From Caprella mutica (Eukaryota; Arthropoda; Malacostraca; Amphipoda; Caprellidae): 64,000 bases of DNA. A model generated the notes under the pieces. The model had not been told where the DNA came from. It did no database searches and saw nothing but the letters and a program-made list of their open reading frames with translations. The stretch is taken from positions 311,312-375,311 of the forward strand of contig CANNZV010001123.1 of assembly GCA_947561585.1 (NCBI GenBank). Direction: 5' to 3'. Of the stretch, positions 47,025 to 58,625 are shown piece by piece (position 1 is the first letter of the stretch; each line of letters begins with the position of its first letter). Both the position numbers and the translations under genes were made by a program.

Positions 47025-47075
47025 GGAATTCGCCGTCGGAATTTTCGCCGTTAGAAAATTCGCCGTGAAGAAGAA
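47025..47075. repeat. AATTCGCCGT-type short array, left of the non-LTR element
   Basis: Three spaced copies of AATT(T)CGCCGT occur in about 50 bp. A longer version in reverse orientation lies at 51510-51605. Confidence 0.6.
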
Positions 47076-47847
47076 ATTATAAAGGACATAACTATTCAAA
47101 TACTTATAAGTATTGATAAAAAATATTGATAATTATAAAGTAAACCAATTTTTAAATAACTATACGACTGAAAATTTTAGATAATTTTAGATTTTTGTAT
47201 TAGAATTTATAATTGTAAATATTAATTGTAGGTGATTATGTAATTTTGTTTATCTGATAAAACTATGATTCCTAAAATTTATGTTAATCGTTCATATTTG
47301 CAATGTATATTTTAATGAGTAATCGTATAATTTTGTGTCACGAGAGGTCGCTGTATAACATTTGGAGTGTTTTGATTGGTTGACTAAATAGTCGAAGCTA
47401 ATTTCTTTGTTAAAAATAAAAGTTCAGTAAAGATGAATAAGATCACTAGTTATAGTCAGCTGTGTTTTGCTAATCCTAAACGGTTCGCATCACGAGCCTC
47501 TTAAAAGTGTTAAGTGTTCCTGTGTGTTTAATATTGTGAATTTAAGATAAAGCTTTTCTAATTATTGTACTATTCTGAGTTATTGATGGTTTCATACCTA
47601 CATAATTATTTTTATTTATTTATTCGAAATTACATTGTAAAGTTTCCTCATGAAAATTGAATTATAGTGCATGACACAAATATTTCAAGGTAGTACACAT
47701 ATAAGAATGCTACATTTAAAATATCTCTCTTGTGAGTGTATGTGATCTCTCTAAACCAAAATTACATTCTTTTATATTTTAGTATCCATAAAAATCTTCG
47801 TTGCTGCCAATTTAACGTAATATGAGGAATAAATAGGAATGTAATAT

Positions 47848-47853
<6 letters not shown>

Positions 47854-47890
<37 letters not shown>

Positions 47891-50800
47891 TTTAAAAAGA
47901 CAATATTTTTCCATTAAAAACAAGAAGGATAAAATCTTTACAGAAGAGGAAATTCCTTCAGGAACTACGAGTGAGGGGTTGAGTTCCCTGAAGGGGTGGA
48001 CCCGACCCTCTAAAGCCTCTCCTTCGCGGCTGAGAGGATGCTGAAGGCATTCCCTCTCTGGATCGCAAGAGCCATTCGCTGTTGGAACCAGGCAGACTCC
48101 CTTGGATCATTCGTTGTCTCAACAAGGCGTCTACCTATGGACTTCATGATTAAGGAGGTTGTTCTACCGTACGCTCCTGTGGTCTCTATAGCAATTGGCT
48201 CAAATATGTATGCATCTCCAAGGGCGGAGTATTTCTGACGTTTACGGTTCTCCGCAGCCCCGGCAGCTGATCCGGCCTTAACTGCGGAATCATTGAGGTG
48301 TGTCTCGGCAAATGTGTCGACACACGTGCAATCCCAAATCAGACTCTTTCCATTCATGTAAGGAAACACAGTAATACCATCTGGGCGTTTACCATCACCT
48401 CTGTCAAGTCCAGGAGGCTCAAGTACTGAAGGGAGTCCTGCTCTCTGCAAAGCCCGTTTTACCACATCATTCATTGCTGCATGTCTTGGGTGACGCCCAG
48501 AACTGTACCTACAAGACAGGCCATGCAGTCCTCTGACATCCATCCCACTGCCACAGCGGCAAGAATGAAGTTCACAAACTCTGGCACCAACTCTGAGAGC
48601 AATGGCTACCCTCAGGACCTCTGGATCGAGCTGTGTACCCAATGACGGTATGGGAATCGCGTTCAACCACACTCCAGTTTCTTTAAGAGATGCAGATAAT
48701 AGTCGTGCCCTTGCCACCTGATCAGCTCTAGCCAACAGACTCTCCATTAATGAATGAGCCCGTGGTGTATCCCATTCTTTTTGACTGGACTCATGGACTG
48801 GTACCGGGAGACCAGCCTGTAAACCCTGCCTCCATGTCCCAACTGCATCCGTAAGCTCTCCGGTATCGACTACATTAATATTAGAAAGAATAGTTTCAAC
48901 CAAATCACTCACAGAATACATTGAAGACACAAAAGCAGGCAAGGCAATATCTCCAGCTCTCCTACAACCTAGTCCACCAAGGCCAACCGGTAAAGTTGCC
49001 TGAACCCAAGAATCAGCTGACATCTCTACATTGGTCACACTGGCAACGGCAGATCTAAGTGATTCATCAAAGCAGCTAAGTTCGACTACGTGCTTGTAAG
49101 CTGGAGAAGCCCGCAGAACATATTATAGCTTCGGAATGGAGAAAACATTTCTCAACAAAAAGAAGGCTTGATGGTTATCCACCACCCGCAATCGAGAGAC
49201 CATGAGATCCAGATCTTCTTTCTTCCTTAAAATCTCCTCGGGGATACCCAAGTCACTTAAAGGCGCACCCAACAAGGAGCAATTGTCCTTATGAACCACT
49301 CTGACATTTGGAAGCACTGCCCGGAACAACAATTCTGTTTCACCAGGGGCATTATCATCGAGAATGGTCAGCTCACATTTCGCGCTATTAACTTCAAGTC
49401 CGATGGCACTCAACCCATCTATCAAGGTTTTTACGTCCTCCAAAACTCTCCCCGGTGTATCTCCCAGGGCTGCGTCGTCCAGATACCATACATTGAACTC
49501 TGACTCAACCCTGCGAGCCACCTCGTCAATTCCAAGAGCAAACATAGCCGGTCCAAAAGGGTCACCCTGCTGGATACCTGTCTCCGACCTCAGCACCTCT
49601 TCACCAAAAAACAAAGCTGAAGGCGAAGAATAAGCTTGCCAAAGGAGTCTATATAGCTCCGGCACACGGTTACGAATAACAGTAAGGAAGGTATCTCTCC
49701 TCAGACAATTGAAAGCGTTTTTCATATCCACCTTGAGAAACACCCTCCTATGGTTACAGTCATTCAAGTACCGTCTTGCAGAATGTGCGGCAGCTTCACA
49801 GCCACCCTTCGTAGAGAACCCAGGCTGAACCGGTCTTAATTCACTACCGAGAGAGTGTGATAAGGGGCGCGCACCAACCTTGGCAGCCAACCTACGCAAG
49901 GTATTACCAACTGCTATGGGTCTGATGCCACCATCCTTTTTGGTTAAAGCGCACAATGTGGCTCCATAGAAAGTTGACAAAGCAAAATTAGGAACTTCTC
50001 CTCTCAATATCGCATTCACAAAATCTGTCAGAGTGGTCAAAAGACGTACTCCAGCCTCTGCAGATGAATGGGACAATAGCGTCTTCAAATGACCTGGCCT
50101 GAGGCCATCAGGTCCTCCGGCAGAACCTGGACGAAAAGAATTAACAGCCCTCCGGACATCCTCCTCCGAAACAATAGGCACAACTAGAGAATTATCCGGA
50201 GGCTCTGGCATCATCAAGTCTAGCGGGGCAGGCGGGTGTTTAGACCTCAACGCTCTGACAGTCTCTTCGTTTCGTTGGGCCAGTCCATCCGAAGATGACA
50301 GCTCACGAACTGCTCCACTCACGTCACCATCTGCAAACTTAGCTGCCACTCTTTTTTTCAACTTTTGTAACTTGTCATCGTCTGAAGCGTGTCGATTATT
50401 AACAACTGGGATTATGGGTTCAGGCAGCGTAGGTAGGGAGTCAGACTCTAAAAATTGGGCCACCTGCCGATTGATTTTGGTAGCAAGAGAAACCTTACGA
50501 CCTTCCCTACCGCCATCTGGGCACTGTAGCCCCCAGTAGCAGAAGCTCATAAGCCTTGTCCATGCTAATTGGGTCTTCTGCGTCAGAGCCCCCTGCAATA
50601 ACAGTTGGAGGGCTCCCGCCACAGCTATTACTGATCCCCTGGGAATCGTATTTAGGACCCTCAACCTGCTACGACAGCCACCAATATATGCCTCCAAATT
50701 CACCAGCGGATTGGGCCGCTCCTGGGGGTCATCGATTGTACCCCGCCCTCGACACGCCACACAAACCCATCTTACTATAACTGACGCCTGTGCCCTGGTC

Positions 50801-51407
50801 AGTCCCACACATGACATGTGAAACCATCCAGAACACAGTGCACATTTAACTCTTTTCTTTCGGTTATTACGTGTGTCACATGAGCTACAGAGCACATCCT
50901 CACCCTCAATCATTAAAATAAAATAGCAATCTGACTGGCAAAACAGAGCAAATGCCACCAGCACCCCTCAACCGGAGTGCCCATGAGCATTCAGGGGTCA
51001 ACAACCTCCCTGCTCAGTACTCTGGAAACACTTGGCAGACGTTCAGAGTTCACCAGGCAGACCAACAATTCCTACCTCAGCTGTAACTTAAACCTCCTGC
51101 AACACAACTAAACAAGGTTAACTTACCAGCTTACTACAGAATAAAAAGGTTAAAAGAGATAAAAATCAAAACTAACTGACAATAAAAACAACCTAAATAA
51201 AAGCACTAAAGAATGGCAGTAACGCTGCTAATTGCGCTGCATAAGGGATTAACAATTACAAAGTACAGTCAGAACCAGCAAAGTACAGTCACCGGTCACT
51301 CGAATGTGCTGACTAAGCGAAACACAGGTCTGACGCACGAGATAATTAACAGAGGTGTTTAATAACAACAACCTCCTCCCATCACTACTCAATAGATATA
51401 TGACTAA
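47854..51407 (-). mobile_element. Non-LTR retrotransposon: PHD finger, RT, nuclease; poly(A)-tailed (about 3.55 kb)
   Basis: The element reads on the minus strand and ends in a run of 36 A (seen as T, 47854-47889). A candidate 8-bp target duplication ATGTTTAG is at 47846-47853 and 51408-51415. It is GC-richer than its surroundings and has one long frame, a 5' leader of about 490 bp and a short 3' UTR. A poly(A) tail with a flanking duplication shows target-primed reverse transcription. Confidence 0.85.
48010..50913 (-). pseudogene. PHD-RT-nuclease polyprotein of the non-LTR element (one nonsense codon)
   Basis: ATG at 50913 (MIEGEDVLCSSCDT) opens a PHD-type finger with Cys/His spacing ending WVCVAC. 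The RT follows: GGIRPIAVGNTLRRL, FLKVDMKNAFNCLRRD, GIQQGDPFGPAMFAL and catalytic WYLDDAALGD. TAA at 49123-49125 interrupts the frame (PKL*YVLRASP), where one base change from a Leu codon would explain it. The same frame then continues through LPVGLGGLGCRRAGD to CRCGSGMDVRGLHGLSC, a Cys/His knuckle. It ends with KRPDGITVFP and LIWDCTCVD, resembling a PD-(D/E)xK restriction-like nuclease as in R2/R4-type elements. Full length would be about 968 codons. Subfamily uncertain. Confidence 0.85.
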
Positions 51408-51415
51408 ATGTTTAG

Positions 51416-51509
51416 TCATATATTATTATCTATATTTTTTCCATATAGTTATTAACATACATAGAAAAAAATATATTCAGTAATATTATTATTTAAAACT
51501 TAATCTAAA
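51416..51509. other. AT-rich flank with palindromic target region
   Basis: ATATGACTAAATGTTTAGTCATAT at 51398-51421 is self-complementary around the retroelement insertion point. Confidence 0.5.
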
Positions 51510-51605
51510 TATTCCTCACGGCGAATCTTCCTAACGGCGAATTCTCCTAAAATTCCGGGGGCTAAAATTCCAACGACGAAATTTCCCTCGGCGAATTCCT
51601 CGGTC
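51510..51605. repeat. CGGCGAATT-type short array, right of the non-LTR element
   Basis: Several spaced (A)CGGCGAAT(T)CT copies; the reverse complement aligns with 47025-47075. Confidence 0.6.
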
Positions 51606-52141
51606 ACCGTGATCTAGATCATTGCGACGTGTGCCTATTTGAGTGAAGATACCTACTTATCTAATTTTTGTTTGGTAGAAAATAGATACCTATTTTTTTC
51701 TTTGTATTGTATGGAGATATTTTTAGTATTTTCACCAACTTGAACGGTAACATGTAATTGACCCTATTATTTGTGCACTTGGATGTTCTACTCTCAGTGC
51801 ATGTAGTGCATGATTTTTCAGTGCATGATTGAGTGCATGATTTTTGTTTTTAAATATTTCACTGGGTTGAACGAAAACATCAATTTACCCAAGTATTTCT
51901 GCCTGAACTACCTTGCCCTGTCACCAATGTTTTCTCAATGTGTATCCAATGTGTAGCTCGATTAGTGATAAAGGTCTTTCCGGCAAACTTGTGCTTATGC
52001 AAATAAGCAGAATGATTTGCTTTGGACTGGCTATATGTTTTTCTCTGTGCTCTCTCAGTTTCGCATAGCATTTTTGTGTTACATATGTCTTCATATCATC
52101 GGAGTTTTGTATTGGATCTTAATTTTTTTTAATTAAGCTCA
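51606..52141. other. Gene-free stretch with degenerate direct repeats
   Basis: TTGAACGGTAACATGTAATT near 51745 and TTGAACGAAAACATCAATTT near 51872 are diverged copies of one segment, also seen near 46970. Confidence 0.35.
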
Positions 52142-52561
52142 ATGATTGAATTGTTTATCAGTGATGATGTTGACATTGACTACCTCAATTTATTATAGCC
52201 CGATTTGTATGAAGATAGCGATCGATCCAGTCAATTACTTGATATAGACTCTTTAAATGAGAAGTCTGTAACATCTCATGAATTTTCTCTCGTACACTTG
52301 AATATTTGCTCGTTTCTGCCTAAATAGGAAGATTTCCTTAATTATGTTGGAAGATTGAACTTTAAATGTAATGCTTTCTGTTTTACGGAAACGTGTCAGA
52401 ATGAATGTACGGTCGATATTGTTAGGATAGATGGTTATGAGAAGTTTTATCTTGTTAGACTCGATAAACGAGGAGGAGGAACTTTCATTTTGTCGACTCG
52501 TCATTTAAATCCAAATGTCTTTTACCAACGTGTAGCGATTATGTTGAAATACTGTGTGTAG
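52142..52561 (+). pseudogene. Fragment of an APE-type non-LTR retrotransposon (endonuclease N-terminus)
   Basis: One frame from ATG 52142 reads FSLVHLNICSFLP, then FCFTETCQNE, then IDGYEKFYLVRLDKRGGGTF. This follows the order HlNIRSlp / LTETWL / GY..y..dR..GGGv of the endonuclease/exonuclease/phosphatase domain in LINE-type elements. In-frame stops at about 52196-52198 and at 52325-52327 and loss of everything downstream show it is dead. The 25-bp array begins a few bases after its end. Confidence 0.65.
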
Positions 52562-52578
52562 AGTGTTATTTTGTTGAT

Positions 52579-55500
52579 AAGGGTGTTAACACTACAGGTA
52601 GCTAAGGGTGTTAACACTACAGGTAGCTAAGGGTGTTAACACTACAGGTAGTTAAGGGTGTTATCACTACAGGTAGCTAAGGGTGTTAACACTACAGGTA
52701 GCTAAGGGTGTTAACACTACAGGTAGCTAAGGGTGTTAACACTACAGGTAGCTAAGGGTGTTAACACTACAGGTAGCTAAGGGTGTTAACACTACAGGTA
52801 GCTAAGGGTGTTAACACTTCAGGTAGCTAAGGGTGTTAACACTACAGGTAGCTAAGGGTGTTAACACTACAGGTAGCTAAGGGTGATAACACTACAGGTA
52901 GCTAATGGTGTTAACACTACAGGTAGTTAAGGGTGTTAACACTACAGGTAGCTAAGGGTGTTAACACTTCAGGTAGCTAAGGGTGTTAACACTACAGGTA
53001 GCTTATGGTGTTAACACTACAGGTAGCTAAGGGTGTTAACACTACAGGTAGGTAAGGGTGTTATCACTACAGGTAGCTAAGGGTGTTAACACTACAGGTA
53101 GCTAAGGGTGTTAACACTACAGGTAGCTAAGGGTGTTAACACTACAGGTAATTAAGGGTGTTAACACTACAGGTAGTTAAAGGTGTTATCACTACAGGTA
53201 GTTAAGGGTGTTAACACTACAGGTAGCTAAGGGTGTTAACACTACAGGTAACTAATGGTGTTAACACTACAGGTAGCTAATGGTGTTAACACTACAGGTA
53301 GTTAAGGGTGTTAACACTACAGGTATCTAATGGTGTTAACACTACAGGTAGCTAAGGGTGTTAACACTACAGGTAGTTAAGGGTGTTAACACTACAGGTA
53401 GCTAAGTGTGTTAACACTACAGGTAGCTAAGGGTGTTAACTCTACAGGTAGCTAAGTGTGTTAACACTACAGGTAGCTAACGGTGTTAACACTACAGGTA
53501 GCTAATGGTGTTAACACTACAGGTAGTTAAGGGTGTTAACACTACAGGTAGCTAATGGTGTTAACACTACAGGTAGTTAAGGGTGTTAACACTACAGGTA
53601 GCTAACGGTGTTAACACTACTGGTAGCTAATGGTGTTAACACTACAGGTAGTTAAGGGTGTTAACACTACAGGTAGTTAAGGGTGTTAACACTACAGGTA
53701 GTTAAGGGTGTTAACACTACAGGTAGTTAAGGGTGTTAACACTACAGGTAGCTAAGGGTGTTAACACTACAGGTAGCTAAGGGTGTTAACACTACAGGTA
53801 GTTAAGGGTGTTATCACTACAGGTAGCTAAGGGTGTTAACACTACAGGTAGCTAAGGGTGTTAACACTACAGGTAGCTAAGGGTGTTAACACTACAGGTA
53901 GCTAAGGGTGTTAACACTACAGGTAGCTAAGGGTGTTAACACTACAGGTAGCTAAGGGTGTTAACACTACAGGTAGTTAAGGGTGTTAACACTACAGGTA
54001 GCTAAGGGTGTTAACACTACAGGTAGCTAAGGGTGTTAACACTACAGGTAGCTAAGGGTGTTAACACTACAGGTAGCTAAGGGTGTTAACACTACAGGTA
54101 GCTAAGTGTGTTAACACTACAGGTAGCTAAGGATGTTAACACTACAGGTAGCTAAGGGTGTTAACACTACAGGTAGCTAATGGTGTTAACACTACAGGTA
54201 GCTAAGGGTGTTAACACTACAGGTAGTTAAGGGTGTTAACACTACAGGTAGCTAAGGGTGTTAACACTACAGGTAGCTAAGGGTGTCAACACTACAGGTA
54301 GCTAAGGGTGTTAACACTACAGGTAGCTAAGGGTGTTAACACTACAGGTAGCTAAGGGTGTTAACACTACAGGTAGTTAAGGGTGTTAACACTACAGGTA
54401 GTTAAGGGTGTTATCACTACAGGTAGCTAAGGGTGTTAACATTACAGGTAGCTAAGGGTGTTAACACTACAGGTAGCTAAGGGTGTTAACACTACAGGTA
54501 GCTAAGGGTGTTAACACTACAGGTAGCTAAGGGTGTTAACACTACAGGTAGCTAAGTGTGTTAACACTACAGGTAGCTAAGGATGTTAACACTACAGGTA
54601 GCTAAGGGTGTTAACTCTACAGGTAGCTAAGTGTGTTAACACTACAGGTAGCTAAGGGTGTTAACTCTACAGGTAGCTAAGTGTGTTAACACTACAGGTA
54701 GCTAACGGTGTTAACACTACAGGTAGCTAAGGGTGTTAACACGACAGGTAGCTAAGGGTGTTAACACTTCAGGTAGCTAAGGGTGTTAACACTACAGGTA
54801 GCTTATGGTGTTAACACTACAGGTAGCTAAGGGTGTTAACACTACAGGTAGGTAAGGGTGTTATCACTACAGGTAGCTAAGGGTGTTAACACTACAGGTA
54901 GCTAAGGGTGTTAACACTACAGGTAGCTAAGGGTGTTAACACTACAGGTAGCTAAGGGTGTTAACACTACAGGTAGCTAAGGGTGTTAACACTACAGGTA
55001 GTTAAGGGTGTTAACACTACAGGTAGTTAAGGGTGTTATCACTACAGGTAGCTAAGGGTGTTAACATTACAGGTAGCTAAGGGTGTTAACACTACAGGTA
55101 GCTAAGGGTGTTAACACTACAGGTAGCTAAGGGTGTTAACACTACAGGTAGCTAAGGGTGTTAACACTACAGGTAGCTAAGTGTGTTAACACTACAGGTA
55201 GCTAAGGATGTTAACACTACAGGTAGCTAAGGGTGTTAACTCTACAGGTAGCTAAGTGTGTTAACACTACAGGTAGCTAAGGGTGTTAACACTACAGGTA
55301 GCTAAGGGTGTCAACACTACAGGTAGCTAAGGGTGTTAACACTACAGGTAGCTAAGGGTGTTAACACTACAGGTAGCTAAGGGTGTTAACACTACAGGTA
55401 GTTAAGGGTGTTAACACTACAGGTAGTTAAGGGTGTTATCACTACAGGTAGCTAAGGGTGTTAACATTACAGGTAGCTAAGGGTGTTAACACTACAGGTA

Positions 55501-56917
55501 GTTAAGGGTGTTATCACTACAGGTAGTTAAGGGTGTTATCACTACAGGTAGCTAAGGGTGTTAACATTACAGGTAGCTAAGGGTGTTAACACTACAGGTA
55601 GCTAAGGGTGTTAACACTACAGGTAGCTAAGGGTGTTAACACTACAGGTAGCTAAGGGTGTTAACACTACAGGTAGCTAAGTGTGTTAACACTACAGGTA
55701 GCTAAGGATGTTAACACTACAGGTAGTTATGGGTGTTAACACTACAGGTAGCTAAGGGTGTTAACACTACAGGTAGCTAAGGGTGTTAACACTACAGGTA
55801 GCTAAGGGTGTTAACACTACAGGTAGTAAAGGGTGTTATCACTACAGGTAGCTAAGGGTGTTAACACTACAGGTAGCTAAGGGTGTTAACACTACAGGTA
55901 GTAAAGGGTGTTATCACTACAGGTAGCTAAGGGTGTTAACACTACAGGTAGCTAAGGGTGTTAACACTACAGGTAGCTAAGGGTGTTAACACTAGAGGTA
56001 GCTAAGGGTGTTAACACTACAGGTAGCTAAGGGTGTTAACACTACAGGTAGTTAAGGGTGTTAACACTACAGGTAGCTAAGGGTGTTAACACTACAGGTA
56101 GCTAAGGGTGTTAACACTACAGGTAGCTAAGGGTGTCAACACTACAGGTAGCTAAGGGTGTTAACACTACAGGTAGCTAAGGGTGTTAACACTACAGGTA
56201 GCTAAGGGTGTTAACACTACAGGTAGTTAAGGGTGTTAACACTACAGGTAGTTAAGGGTGTTAACACTACAGGTAGTTAAGGGTGTTAACACTACAGGTA
56301 GCTAAGGGTGTTGACAGTACAGGTAGCTAAGGGTGTTAACACTACAGGTAGTTAAGGGTGTTAACACTACAGGTAGTTAAGGGTGTTAACACTACAGGTA
56401 GTTAAGGGTGTTAACACTACAGGTAGTTAAGGGTGTTACCACTACAGGTAGCTAAGGGTGTTAACACTACAGGTAGCTAAGGGTGTCAACACTACAGGTA
56501 GCTAAGGGTGTTAACACTACAGGTAGCTAAGGGTGTTAACACTACAGGTAGCTAAGGGTGTTAACACTACAGGTAGTTAAGGGTGTTAACACTACAGGTA
56601 GTTAAGGGTGTTATCACTACAGGTAGCTAAGGGTGTTAACATTACAGGTAGCTAAGGGTGTTAACATTACAGGTAGCTAATGGTGTTAACACTACAGGTA
56701 GTTAAGGGTGTTAACTCTACAGGTAGTTAAGGGTGTTAACACTACAGGTAGTTAAGGGTGTTAACACTACAGGTAGCTAAGGGTGTTAACACTACAGGTA
56801 GTTAAGGGTGTTAACACTACAGGTAGTTAAGGGTGTTAACACTACAGGTAGCTAAGGGTGTCAACACTACAGGTAGCTAAGGGTGTTAACACTACAGGTA
56901 GCTAAGGGTGTTAACAC
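52579..56917. repeat. Giant minisatellite, 25-bp unit, about 174 copies
   Basis: The unit GGGTGTTAACACTACAGGTA plus GCTAA or GTTAA repeats at exactly 25 bp. Every unit contains the perfect palindrome GTGTTAACAC. Variants (GTTATCAC, TCTACAGG, GTCAACAC, CTAAGTGTG) recur in the same order across blocks, showing amplification of multi-unit segments. The array ends where the gypsy LTR begins. Confidence 0.97.
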
Positions 56918-57586
56918 TGAAGTGGATAATCTCTTCATGTCATTTTTTACCGAATTCATCGAATTCTTACTTTAAATTCTTGCAGAACTTTTATGTGGCA
57001 CCTCAGTAGGTGAAGCCACTTAATTATCTGAAAACTGCTAGGTACTGTTAGTGTCATCCTGTATCTATCTATTGTATATTTAGTACCATGATCTTGTGTC
57101 TTTAATTCTGTTGTTGGAAAGTAGTTCCAAAAAATATTCATGTCCTACTGTAAATGTCTGTGATTTTGATGGTTGGTTAGATTTGTTAATTGGGTTGAAA
57201 AGGTTCAAAAAAATTGCATTTAGCTCAAATATTAGTTCTTAGTCATGTACGGAACATACAGTTCGTTTTCCTTGTAAATTGTTTGAGATCTATTCGCAGG
57301 TAAATTCATTTCGATTCTGTTAGTGCACTGTCATTTTATTAGATAATATTTAGTCAATTTGCAAAATACAGCTTGTGAATATTTAATTTTCCACTTATGT
57401 TTCAGGCTGTTATTTTCACAATAATCCCAAACTGAGAAATTCCTAAGACTCTAGTAAATGGATTGTTTCGTAAATTACCTGTGATTGTGTAACTACCATA
57501 CTTCCAGGGATAGAGTAACTAATACTATTGCTAACTGTGATTGTGTGACTATACCTACCGGTGGTAGTGTAACTTCCGTACCTGAG

Positions 57587-58040
57587 ATATCGTGCCTACT
57601 TACCTGAGATATCGTGCCTACTTACCTGAGATATCGTGCCTACTTACCTGAGATATCGTGCCTACTTACCTGAGATATCGTGCCTACTTACCTGAGATAT
57701 CGTGCCTACTTACCTGAGATATCGTGCCTACTTACCTGAGATATCGTGCCTACTTACCTGAGATATCGTGCCTACTTACCTGAGATATCGTGCCTACTTA
57801 CCTGAGATATCGTGCCTACTTACCTGAGATATCGTGCCTACTTACCTGAGATATCGTGCCTACTTACCTGAGATATCGTGCCTACTTACCTGAGATATCG
57901 TGCCTACTTACCTGAGATATCGTGCCTACTTACCTGAGATATCGTGCCTACTTACCTGAGATATCGTGCCTACTTACCTGAGATATCGTGCCTACTTACC
58001 TGAGATATCGTGCCTACTTACCTGAGATATCGTGCCTACT
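57587..58040. repeat. 22-bp tandem array within the gypsy LTR, about 20 copies
   Basis: Perfect repeats of GAGATATCGTGCCTACTTAC plus CT with essentially no variants. Confidence 0.95.
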
Positions 58041-58041
58041 T

Positions 58042-58160
58042 ACTTGATTTATACGTATTATGCTTTCTTGATTTATACGTATTATGCTTTCTTGATTTAT
58101 ACGTATTATGCTTTCTTGATTTATACGTATTATGCTTTCTTGATTTATACGTACTCTATT
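58042..58160. repeat. 24-bp tandem array within the gypsy LTR, about 5 copies
   Basis: TTGATTTATACGTATTATGC plus TTTC repeats; the last copy is altered. Confidence 0.9.
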
Positions 58161-58625
58161 CTTAATAAAGATTTATTTGATTTATTATATAACCCTTTCT
58201 ATCAATGTTGGGTATCTTTAATTATTCGTAAATATTTTGTGTGTTTGTGTTGGTTGAATGCGGTGTGTTTGTTTAACTGTGTAATAAAACTTATAAGAAT
58301 ATCTTATTTTATTTTTGTCCTCCCCGTTCACTGTGTATTTCTGCTGAGTCCTTTGCAAAACTAAATGTAAATGTTTAACGAACTAATCCTTAGTGGCAAT
58401 AGTAGATTTCAGTCTAATAAACTAGAGCCGTTATCTTTGATGGCTATGTTCTGCCACTACATAGGTGTCAATGGATGTTGAAATTTTTTGGTGCCCAGAC
58501 CAGGGACTCTAGCATTATACAGTGATATTGACGGGGAGTTTGATTTTTGGAGAGAAAGTGTACAATAATTATATTTTTCCAATATTTATGACAGATTTTC
58601 AAATAATAAGTATATAATAGTGAAT

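Larger units (their letters stand above)
56918..58461 (+). repeat. 5' LTR of the gypsy element (with internal 22- and 24-bp arrays)
   Basis: Starts TGAAGTGG and ends CCACTACA, a near-perfect 8-bp inverted terminal pair. The right boundary is exact because the inverted copy at 63068 ends at the same base. AATAAA occurs near 58169 and 58283. The primer site after 58461 is not obvious. Confidence 0.75.

Noticed and set aside
52579..56917. CRISPR array
   Set aside because: Units are contiguous 25-bp repeats without unique spacers, in a eukaryotic context without cas genes. The same holds for the other arrays.
52579..56917. Telomeric repeat
   Set aside because: GGGTGTTA resembles telomere sequence, but the 25-bp unit is not TTAGG-like and lies internally between retroelements.
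58032..58364. 110-codon ORF present in both inverted arms
   Set aside because: It is LTR sequence; its start is the 24-bp repeat, translated as a tyrosine-rich periodic peptide.
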